This document shows, piece by piece, positions 31,500-41,087 of a stretch of DNA of 45,163 bases. Location of the stretch: contig NW_019091370.1 of NCBI RefSeq assembly GCF_001949145.1, forward strand, positions 1,732,933 to 1,778,095. Direction: 5' to 3'. This stretch comes from Acanthaster planci. Taxonomy: Eukaryota; Echinodermata; Asteroidea; Valvatida; Acanthasteridae. The position numbers and the translations under genes were made by a program. Below the pieces are notes generated by a model. It saw nothing but the letters and a program-made list of their open reading frames with translations, did no database searches and was not told where the DNA came from. Position 1 is the first letter of the stretch. Every line of letters starts with the position of its first letter.

Positions 31500-32370
31500 C
31501 CCACCGGCTCTAAGTCAGAGAACGACACAGCCATAGGCAGCCAGACTTAACGTGCCATACAAAAATATCTCCTTTATTACCCTGTTAATAAGAGCGTACT
31601 TTAACCCTAACACTCCTCAATCCTCCAACAAGTGAAGGATTGAGGAGTGTTAGGGTTAATGTAAGTATCTAACAGTCCTCAGTCCTCCAACAGGTGAAGG
31701 ATTGAGGAGTGTTAGGGTTAATGAAAGTATCTAACAGTCCTCAATCCTCCAACAGGTGAAGGATTGAGGAAGGTTAGGGTTAATGAACCTGGGTATCCGA
31801 GATACGAGTTCAACAAGCAAAACTTTGGAAATATTCCACATTTATATATATTACTTCATCCTTCAACTTCCATTTGGAGTTGAAATGACTCCCTTGGTGT
31901 ATGTAAAATATTGGAAAACTGTCCAAAATGTTTTTTGTTTTGTGTTGTATGTTAAATGTGCAATATGCACCTTTGATTTCGACACACATAGTATAAAATC
32001 CCACTTTTATGCTAAAATGATGTGAATATCAAGTTATAATCTAGTTCCAAATCTTTGTGGAAGTTATAGGCCCAAAGATATGCTTGGAGAAACGGAAAGG
32101 GGAATTAAGGATATTCAAGATTTACATGTAAATGGAAACTTTGTTACTGTTGCCCTTGAAAACACTGCAGTTACTTTTGTTCAGATTATTTGGCAACATG
32201 TCACTTGACTTTTCTGTTCTTTCATCACAATTTCTGAAAAAAATTGATCTTTTTTGCATGTTAGTTTTCTCTCAGAGTTCAGAACTTATGTGAATAAACC
32301 GAGTATGAATAGTGAGTGAAGTGTTAAAAATTTGTAAGAATTGTACAGAGAGAGGTTTGGAAATGATTTA
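31500..32370. repeat. Duplicated 3' flank of copy A (related to 37580-37880 and to 25300-25740)
   Basis: The part around 31535-31605 (CTCCTTTATTACC) and 31805-31960 (GAGTTCAACAAGCAAA, ACTTCCATTTG-like, AACTGTCCAAA) matches 37590-37860 downstream of copy B. The part 31970-32370 (CTTTGTGGAAGTTAT, CCCAAAG, CACAATTTCT, GAATTGTACAGA) matches 25300-25740 downstream of COG4 and upstream of copy A. The region therefore sits across the junction of a tandem duplication. AATAAA at 32294-32299 corresponds in position to that at 25661. Confidence 0.6.
31601..31785. repeat. 62-bp-period minisatellite made of hairpins with telomere-like ends
   Basis: Three units are spaced exactly 62 bp apart (AGGATTGAGG at 31636, 31698, 31760). 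The first unit contains a perfect 24-bp inverted repeat, arms 31601-31624 and 31636-31659, separated by 11 nt. The arms start TTAACCCTAACACTCC and end GTTAGGGTTAA. In the second and third units only the inner arms (CCTCAATCCT / AGGATTGAGG, with small changes) remain. The array interrupts the duplicated 3' flank of copy A; the copy B flank has nothing like it. Confidence 0.9.
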
Positions 32371-32414
32371 GTGAAAAATTACATTCTTTAGCTGCACAAA
32401 TATTCATCGAGCAA

Positions 32415-32614
32415 CAGTGGCATAGCCAAGGGAGGTCAGGGGGCAGGGCCCCCCCCACCACAAATTCCCAGTGCCCCCTCAGGTCCCCCCCAAACCCCCC
32501 CCGCCCCAAAAAAACAAGAGGATTGGATATTGAATAAGGCTTACAAACCACAACACTGAAAGCTGGTGCCCCTTTGTGGGCCCCCCTCCTAGTAAAATCC
32601 TAGCTACACCACTG
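32415..32614. mobile_element. hAT-like MITE with CAGTGG ends
   Basis: The ends are inverted: CAGTGGCATAGCC at left and CAGTGGTGTAGCTAG (reverse complement) at right. The flanking octamers TCGAGCAA and TCGAATAA agree at 6 of 8 positions, compatible with the 8-bp target duplication of hAT elements. The 200-bp interior is non-coding and very C-rich, with several runs of 6 to 9 C. Confidence 0.65.
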
Positions 32615-32768
32615 TCGAATAAATAAAACTTTCACCGGTATGTTTCATGCTTTGTTCTATCTAGGAAATGGAGCTCTACTTAACCATATGGAATTTCACA
32701 CTGTTGCCTTTGACTCGTACTACTGCTATGTGTTGCAAATTCCCACAACTTCACAGCTGTGTGTGCAT

Positions 32769-32830
32769 GTGTTGCCCACAATGTGATTTCCCCAAGTCTG
32801 TGTTACCCACAATGTGATTTCCCCAAGTCA
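32769..32830 (+). promoter_or_regulatory. Two 31-bp direct repeats upstream of the copy B TATA box
   Basis: Units 32769-32799 and 32800-32830 differ at only two positions (GTGTTGCCCACAATGTGATT against GTGTTACCCACAATGTGATT, then TTCCCCAAGTC in both). Each carries TGATTTCCCC, whose reverse complement GGGAAATCAC-like core fits the kappa-B consensus at about 9 of 10 positions. The second unit ends about 50 bp before the TATA box. The copy A promoter has no such duplication. Confidence 0.55.
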
Positions 32831-32878
32831 TGTGCAATCTGGCAGTGACATTGTGAAATCCTGAATGCTGGAAGTCCA

Positions 32879-32976
32879 TATAAAGCAGATGTATGGCCGG
32901 CTAGACACTATAAGTCATATTTTGTCTAACCAGATAGAGCAAGAATATCACGGCACAGCATTCATTTTCATAAGAG
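32879..32976 (+). promoter_or_regulatory. TATA box and putative non-coding first exon of copy B
   Basis: TATAAAG at 32879-32885 would place transcription start near 32905-32915. The following sequence runs to a strong donor AAGAG|GTGAGTGATG at 32976/32977. The proposed acceptor is GCATGCAG ending at 34558, 20 bp before the start codon of copy B, giving a 1.6-kb first intron. The conserved block just upstream (32830-32853) is shared with the promoter of copy A. Transcription start and splice are predictions. Confidence 0.45.
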
Positions 32977-34558
32977 GTGAGTGATGATCGTATCTTATGG
33001 TTTAATTATTCACGTTCAGAGTTTGGCCACTGAGTTTGAATGTTTCACACACTAAGCAAAATTACAACTTAAGCTCTCTATTCTGTGATGTCAATTTTCT
33101 TTTTACCTTGGTCTAAATCAAGGGTTGGGCCTACTATCTAAAACAAAATGGGATGTGGCAAACAGACATTTGCACTTTGTAGCCGTTAATGGTTTAATTG
33201 GCTGGTACCCCCAAGACTTTCAAGCATCTCTTCAAAACACATTTGTTGGTTGATCTCGTTTTCTTTGGTTTGCTTCAATTTCTGTCTTGTAAATGTGACA
33301 GTTTTTGCATTCTTTTGGTAAAGCGCAATGATCAGTCATAGAGCTGGCTTTTCTTGCAGTTACTGATATTGTTTTTGTCGTTGTCCCCTCCCCAAACAGT
33401 TTTCAGGTTTGCACAACTTTTATTTGGCCAAGCAAAAAATTAAATAGCTTTCTCGTCCAAGCCTACGTCCCCTTTCCTCACTCACCTACTTTCTCAGGCA
33501 TGTAACTTTTCCTTGGATCAGCGGATTTCCTCATTTTTTTTTACTTTACTCTCACGCCATTGAAAAGTGGAAAACACTGGGCAAAGTCTTGTAAAGATTA
33601 GAATTTCCTTTTTTTTCAAAGTACAAGTTGCACGTTGCTTTGCTTTTCATCAGTTTTTCCCTTTTCTGTTCGATGTCACCCTAGTTTAATTGATGTAAGT
33701 AACTCATGTAGCTTTAAATGCAAGTTTAGAAACTGTTAGATGGGCGAAAGCTCCTTTACTTTAACAAAATCCATCTGCCCTGAAAAACATACGCGGATAA
33801 AAAAAATGCCACATCCATATAAAAGAGACAAGAAACTATTCTCTTTACTTTGCCTGATGTCATAATACAGCTAGAACTTGAAGAAACTAACAACAGTTGT
33901 TGGTAGGTTTGTAAATAGGGAGGATATGAGAGTTTTGATATATATTTCAACAGAAAGATTCAATTTTGAATTGTTGGACTAGAATTATTTTAGAGAAAGA
34001 TTTAGATCATTTTACGTACAAAGTGATCCATTTGCTCTTATTACAATCGAAGATTATGTGGAGTGCCCTGTAGTAACATTATGTTGGACCCACGGGAAAA
34101 TCCAAAGATTAACTGATGATGTCGTCATGTTGTCACTTCTGATAAAAATGCTGGGCCTACATTCCCACAGAGTTTAGAAATTATGAGGCAGACATATCCA
34201 AAATGAAATGAAAAAAAAAGTTTCTATGACAATATTGCACAACAAAATCTAATTGTGTCACCAGCGATTGCAAAAAATTGCATTAAAATTTGTCCATAAC
34301 TTGTTGAAAAAATTACTTGACCTGACAGCTTGATCCCAAGCTTTTAAGAAAGACCAAAAACATTAGGCCTTCACATTTTTTTTCATTGGCGTGTTTCAAG
34401 TCTATCTCCATCAAGCAGTTTGCAGCAGACTTTGTATTTTACTTATAACATGTGAGATATTCTGCATACGAGCATAAACAAAGGTGAAAGCATTCCATAG
34501 CTTCCTCAGTGGAGATAGCTTGGAGAACTGTTTCATTTGCTTTATGTTCCGCATGCAG
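32977..34558 (+). other. Probable first intron of copy B, nothing else recognised
   Basis: About 1.6 kb of AT-rich DNA lies between the proposed first exon and the MYND exon. No ORF, RNA gene or clear transposon end was found in it. A short antisense frame at 34439-34774 is a shadow of the MYND exon. Confidence 0.4.
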
Positions 34559-34578
34559 CGAGCCTAGAGGTGACCACC

Positions 34579-37016
34579 ATGGATGTCTCCCCTGGCCACT
34601 GCTGGCGGTGTGAGAGAATTCTCCCAAGACGCTCTGTGCCTTGCAGCCAATGTCCGACCGCCAAGTACTGCTCGGCATCTTGCCGAGATGAGGACAGTGC
34701 CAGACACCGTGCAGTGGAGTGTGAATTATTTGGCAAGAAAAGATGCAGCGCTTGTGGAAAACTTGGCAAAACACTTGAGGTGGGCTGTTGGCAGTGCTGA
34801 TTTGTCAATTTGACTTGACTTGTAGAAAAACGGCTCCCGTCCTGTTAAAATAGATCCCTAGTGTTAAGGTGGAATCAGAAGCTGTTCCTTGTTATTTGAA
34901 TTTAATTACAATGAATGTACAAACCATTTACTTAAGCCTATCCGAGAGGAAGAAATAAATGCCCTCTGACATAATGTCACATGCAGAGGTCTATACAACT
35001 GGTAGTTTGAGACATACATGAATGTAAATTAATTTTGGACTTTTTTTTGCCCTCCCCGACGAGTATATTAACACTGTATACTCAGTGTATGCCCTCGAAG
35101 GCTTGTGAAAAAAAAACCACAAGGGTACTCGGGTGGGACTCGAACCCACGACTTCCTGTTTACTAGTGCAGATGTGATTGTGTTGTTTTAAAGCCTGTGT
35201 AATGTTTAAAGGACGCTCCCTTGCCCCCCCTAGAAATAATTGTTAGCTTGAAGAAATGAATTCAAAACAATCACTTTTCTCTCATTCTTGTTTCTAGTGT
35301 TCAGGATGCAACAGTGCATGGTACTGTAACACAGACTGTCAACGACGTTGCTTTCCAACTCACAAAGAAGCCTGTCAGGCTATTAGGGATTCCATAAGAC
35401 AAATGTCAACGACAATCGTGAGGTCGCGACAAAACTACGGGGATTTTCCTCAATATTTTGGCAACACCATGGCTAAAGACTTCCTTCAACTACCACACAA
35501 TGAATGGTCCTCGAAGCAAGTGACAGAGGACGAGCTGGCGAGGGACTATCATGTCCTGTCTGCTGGCTGTGGGGACTTGCGCAACACGGTGTTAACGGCC
35601 GCTTCCCTACCCGACAAGTATCGGGGAAAACTCCACGTCACCCTCAGTGACTTTGACTCTTCACTTATGGCCAGGAACGTCCTGTTCCTCTTTATGCTGG
35701 TCCGCTATGCAGACAAAGATTACATTGCATCCAGTCTGACAACCATCTGGTACTCATTCCACCTATCCAAGAGGGAGTATGACCTGATCAAGGCAAGCTT
35801 AGATGAACTCGTTATGATGAGTGCTGAGGAACTCTACAATGCCACCGGAGGACTCGTGCGTGTGCTGAACGAGGAGCTGCTGTATATGACAACTGTTTGG
35901 CAAAAGTGGCGAACATTAGAATGCCAACGAGACAAGGAAGCATCAATCAACCTTGAATGGCAAAGAATGGATCTGTTTATAAACAGTGACCAGTCCACAA
36001 AATATGATTGTTCTTTATATTTGGAGAGCATAAATGAGCAAGACAGGAAACCGATGAAAAGATGGTTTGAACACGGACTGTTTCTTCCCCATGAAGCAAA
36101 TCAAAGAGATGTACCATTTGACAATCCTACACTAACTGGTCTAAAGGTTAACACATACTTGACTGATGGTGATCCACGTATATTTCTGCTATCACAGGGT
36201 CTATTCCTTGACCAGGATCCTCCAGGAATGGAAGACTTCACGCTCTGCGTTGGGCCAAAGTTGATTCCCTTCACAGCTTGGGACTGTCTGAGGGTCAGAG
36301 AGCACTCGAGTAGGTCCTTCTCGTCTCCCATGGAGATGTACCACAACTACGTGACTGACCTCCTCCAGAAAGTCAAGAGCCTCATCCTTCACGGACGGCT
36401 CCGTATCCACGTTTCCCTTGCCAACTGTCTGGACTTTCCCAGTCAGCATCGTACGTTGCAAATGCCCAACTATGACCGGATCTTCACCTCCAATCTGGCT
36501 GACTACCTTGGATTTCCCGCTCTTCTGCAGTCATTCAAGCCACTGCTGAACACCAGCAACAGCTGCTCGGTGATTGCCACTGAGACTATGAAATGGTTTG
36601 ATTCTATTCACTCAGCTTATGCTCCATATCTCCAAGGTAGCCAGCGTGATAAGGCAGTGCATGCCTTCTTCCAGGACATGGTTCCTTCGTGTCATTGGAA
36701 AGGAGTGCAACCAACTTTTAACGGCTTTATGACCCATCACAGCTTCACAGAGTATTACAATAACACCCCTCACTTTCTCCAGTTTCTCCGCGCCGATTTC
36801 ATGGCAGGGGGGCCAGGCGTACCAGCACGACAGGACGTGCCATCCTTTGAGACTGTGAAGAAGTATAACGGCATGCGCATGCGAGACTTCCGCAAGGGAC
36901 CGAACAAACTCGCTCCATTCCAGTACCGTTTGAATGCACGTGATCTCAATATGTTAAGAGGATATGTCCGAGCAGTTGAGTGGTGTCTACCAAAAAGTGA
37001 CAAAATACTTTTGTAG
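34579..37016 (+). CDS. Double-MYND zinc finger, DUF4470 protein, copy B
   Basis: Exons 34579-34779 and 35298-37016 encode 639 residues with the same architecture as copy A: MYND fingers at residues 8-48 and about 56-93 (second finger CSAC, CSGC, WYCNTDCQ, THKEAC), DUF4470 from about residue 114 (YGDFPQYFGN, AGCGDLRNTVLTAASLP), and the C-terminal block RKGPNKLAPFQYRLNARDLN. The intron (518 bp) is at the identical codon boundary, GAG|GTGGGC. The first exon differs from copy A at only about seven of 67 residues, whereas segments in the middle are strongly diverged, and the end differs (KILL extra at the C-terminus). All zinc ligands are kept and there is no frame break, so it looks functional. 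An in-frame ATG at 34537 lies upstream, but the AG acceptor at 34557-34558 would exclude it; 34579 has the ACCACCATGG context shared with copy A. Function unknown. Confidence 0.88.
35095..35175 (-). mobile_element. Fragment of a second tRNA-derived SINE in the copy B intron
   Basis: On the minus strand the segment reads GTCGTGGGTTCGAGTCCCAC, an RNA polymerase III B-box in a tRNA T-arm-like context. It is followed by a G-poor stretch that does not match the SINE at 31109-31463. No A-box with proper spacing is clear, so it is a fragment or a different family. Confidence 0.4.
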
Positions 37017-39356
37017 CATGGCCAATCTTGGACTAAGTGAACAACTGTCTTTTTGTTGTAACAACATTTGGCATTTGAAGAAGAGTAAGTTTGGAAGTAG
37101 CAGGCAGAGAATGAATGCTACGCGGAACATGCAGAGACGTGTTTCTCCTGCAATGCTTTGGTGGAAAGTTCATGAGTTACATATTAGAGCGACAGCAAGT
37201 AACATGCATGAATTCCATCTTTGACTCGTCCTTTCCCGTCACACAAACCAAAGATGGCCCATTTCTATGTTGTCTTTGGCTAACAGTGCGCACATACAGG
37301 TTTGCTCACCTACGGGACAGAGGTTTTGTGACACATTTTCACCAGAACGGCAGAGTGTACAGCCGTTGCGTCAGGTGTTTTGTTTAGTACACAAAGAATG
37401 AGGTCATTTCTACCGTTGGACTATGAGCGACTCAGTCAGAATTCTGAACTGGAGGAGCAAATGTAAGGAGATAATTTAAAAGAAAAATCTGAGAGTTCTA
37501 AGTCTACGTCAATTAATCACGGTGAACCATGCCTTTTTGACGGAGTCCTGACAGTTGCATTGGACGTAGAATGCTATTTATGACAGAGAACAACAAAGCC
37601 AGATTTGATATACCAAAAATATAACTCCTTTATTACCTTGTTAGTATGAGCTCACTATATTTAACATGTATAAGCAATACATGAGTTCAACAAGCAAATG
37701 ATCTATGAATATCCCAAAAGTATATGCATGTTACTTCCTGTACAGCTTTTAGTTGAGTTCAGAAATGAGTGAAACAATTGCTATCTGAAAAGAAATTGTC
37801 CAAATAAAAATTCTTGTTCTGCGTTGTGTGCTAAAAGTGCAACACGAGGCTGCACCTACTTTTTATGAGGTGCAATACAAATTCTTCTATAAATAGTGTG
37901 CACAGGTAAGTGTTGGAAAACCAAAGTATTTGTGCAAAATATATAGTGCTAATTAGTGCAAGATTTTTGAAACAGTTTGAACAGGGTATTTTGAAAATAT
38001 GCCACACGTTTGAACGAGCAGTAATTAGCTCGTACATTCAAACAAAATCTCCGATCATTTGACAAACTTTAAGGAATATTTTGCCCAGTATGTGTCCTAC
38101 ATCAAAAACTTTTGAATGTTTATAATGGTACTGTTCTTAGTGCCAATATGCTACAATTGATGCGCTGATTAACCTTGTTACTGAAAGTTCAACTTCAAAC
38201 TAGCCACTATATGCACCTTGTTCGCTACCGTTATCTAAACTTTAACATAAACTGCGTGTGAGATGACATGGTGGAATGTTCAGACCCAGAGAAAAGAATG
38301 GATGAGCAAATTAACTATACCCTGTAGTAATACATGTTGAAAGTTCACAAGTTAATGCCTTGTTCCATATACTGCAAAGAAATGTGATTTACTGATTCCT
38401 GAAATCAACAATCCATTAGTAAGGCAAGTATAGTTAGCAGAATAAATACAAATGCAAATATAAAGTGTATCAGTTAAAACCAAAACGTGTTACACCTTGC
38501 TGAAAAATAAACTACATTTAACAATTATTTACCCAACAACCAAAAATAAATGATTAAATGCATTAGCAACCGAGCTCAATTTTTCGTATAATCTACTTAC
38601 TACTTGTACATGATTTATCATTATCACGCTCCACTACATTTAGGAAATATTTTGCCTATTAGTTTACTCCTCTGCAATGATGGCAGTATCAAACCGACTT
38701 TAATTAAAGGTACTCATAATTTCTATATCCATATAGATTTTTCAGTCCAGCCTTGAGACAAATATCTCTGTCTAAGCTAGGAGCATTAACAGTTACAAAA
38801 TAAACAGTGTTCATAGAAAATGTGCATTTGTTCTGAAAATGGAATTAAAGGCAACTGGAATTTGAAAATCTGGAATGCCTGGCAGTTTTCATTGACCAAC
38901 TCGTGTCTTTCAACCCTGTAAAAAATAGACTAAATAATGCCTCACGAGACCTGAAAGACATTTATAAATAAATTGGCATAAAAATAAAGGCAGTAGAATG
39001 TTGGAAAGCTTACAGAATATAAAAGTGACACTTCCCATAAAGGCACTTTAATGTAAATCATTCAAATCCCTTGCACATGTATATCAACGCACTCTTCTTT
39101 GACAGGAAACACCGAGGACTTCCCGTTATCCGCTTCTTGGTCTCATCTGTTCAGTTTTTTCCCGCTTGTTTTAGTCCATTTAAACACAGTGTCTGAGGAC
39201 ATCTTGTCAATTGAGGACCAGCTGCGCCTGTGACAAGGATCTCTTGTTATGTATGTCCTCGGTGAACCTCAACTACGCCCAGTTGTACATTAACTCAAAA
39301 ACCAACACCTAAAAAGTTCACAACAATACACCAGGTACCGCTGATCACCTCAACTA
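37017..39356. other. 3' flank of copy B and intergenic DNA
   Basis: No gene is supported. The part near 37580-37880 is related to the 3' flank of copy A (CTCCTTTATTACCTTG, GAGTTCAACAAGCAAA, AATTGTCCAAA), marking the end of the duplicated unit; an AATAAA at 37803-37808 is a possible poly(A) signal. From about 37900 the sequence is AT-rich and unique as far as can be judged. The short ORFs here lack splice or family support. Confidence 0.45.
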
Positions 39357-39783
39357 CAGTCCTTTGCAAAAGTTTAGGACCACCCATAGAAAATGCATTA
39401 ACCTGAAGGAAAACCAAACTTAAACCAATCAATCATGGCAACTTATGTTTATTTTCAATATGTAACCTTGGTACCTTGGTTGAACATTTCTGACTACATT
39501 TCCATGATAAGACATGTTATCAGTCTAATATTCAGTATGCCCTCCCTTATTTCTGATTACTTAGACTGGCTTTTTTTTTACCCATGCTGCCTTGCAGACA
39601 AAATGTCATACAAGACCTGCCTTTGCAAAAAATTTCATTCAAATGGGTACATAGCACTACACTGATGTTATGCACCGCTGTAAAACCATGTTAAGTAATC
39701 ATTCAGTGAGACAGTGTAATGCAGGCCCAGTGACAGAAATACCAATAAAATTCCAGGTGGTCTTAAACTTTTGCAAATGACTG
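39357..39783. mobile_element. Tc1/mariner-type MITE with TA target duplication
   Basis: TA dinucleotides flank the element (39355-39356 and 39784-39785). The left end CAGTCCTTTGCAAAAGTTTA and the reverse complement of the right end CAGTCATTTGCAAAAGTTTA match at 18 of 20 positions, and pairing continues through GACCACC. Starting with CAGT and using TA is typical of Tc1-like transposons. The 427-bp interior has no transposase; the 76-codon ORF within it has no recognisable motif. Confidence 0.85.
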
Positions 39784-39785
39784 TA

Positions 39786-41087
39786 CATCTTAAGATTTAA
39801 GCATTTGCACATCAACCATTCATGCCCGGATGGAAGCTGTGCTGTGGAATGGCTATTCGGGAGTCTAGGGCTATGTTTGAATTGATTAGCTGTGGATGGA
39901 CATTACAAACATGTCTGTAGAGAGTGACTAGCAAGTGGCTTGAAGCGGAGCCCATGTTATATCCATCCGAAGCCTGATTCATTGTTTCTCGCCGAGGATT
40001 TGAGAATGTGGGTTCTGGTCTCACCTCAGAAAGATCATGGTTATTGACCCATCGTGGTAGAATCACGTCAACGCAGCTTGTGACATATTGTCCATTAAAT
40101 GCTGGACATGCAATATCTGAGGCAACCAAAACTTGACGTACAAATTCCAGAGTTGTTTAAGGGATGTGGGCAACTCTCGAATTGCAATGAGTTAATTGCA
40201 CTCCTGGGTGGGATATCTTTACCACTGTTGTTCCCCCAGAACAATCGTCAAGATACCTCACAAACAAATCCTACCACGTCTAATGCTCTCCATTTGTTCT
40301 CTTTCATTTTTTTAAGCTCAGCATTAGCATTTCTTAATTGCAATAGTCTCCACTTAACAACTCAATCATAATGGCCCCTGTGCTCAACTAATATGCCCGT
40401 AAACCATGCCCCATAATGCATTTCCGAGGCATTGAACCCTGTTGCATCACGTCAGCCATTTTGAACAATCTTCCTGGTACACAGGCATTGCTGTGTTGCA
40501 CAATGACCCCACAATCAGACATACTAAGAGGCAGTTTTCATAACGAGGCAACCATCAGCTGCAATAAAACTGTGAATGAGTGTACACAAAGTATAAAAAT
40601 ACAAAAATGGCGAGTTTATTTCAAATGGATTGTTGAATATATCTTAAGGTCTGCACCTGGCGTGAAGACAATATGGGCAAGTATTTACCAGAAGTATTTA
40701 CCTGGTATGTTTGTAAAAAGAAAAAAATAGAAGTAACAACCTTTGTTCAGAATGAGAAAGGAAAAAGGTTTGGCAATGAAATGGCCGTTTTTTTCACTTG
40801 TAAGGTGATGTTTACAGCTCCTTGGTACAATGTCACAGAGAGGTTTCATGACCACCAAACAAGTACTTTTTTAGGTTTGAGATGATCTGAATGTAAAAGA
40901 TGGCTTTTTAAAATTTTGACACTTCAGACTGTTTTTTTTCTCAGATTTTCAAAGTCAAATAAGGCTCGACTCCCACTCCAAGTTCTCATCTTATCCAACT
41001 AACGTTAACATGAAATGAACATCAAATAAACACGAGGTGACAATTTCCCTGTTACATGATGGGTATTCTGTTACCATGGTTACCGCA
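39786..41087. other. Region downstream of the anoctamin stop codon
   Basis: This 1.3 kb follows the anoctamin stop codon on the minus strand and may contain its 3' UTR; TTTATT on the plus strand at about 40615-40620 would be an AATAAA on the minus strand. No other gene is seen. The short ORFs on either strand have no family resemblance. Confidence 0.35.

Noticed and set aside
34537-34578. Upstream in-frame ATG extending copy B by 14 residues
   Set aside because: A probable acceptor AG at 34557-34558 would remove it, it is not matched in copy A, and the ACCACCATGG start is shared by both copies.
39435-39665. 76-codon ORF inside the Tc1-type element
   Set aside because: No DDE or helix-turn-helix motif and low-complexity composition; the element is non-autonomous.
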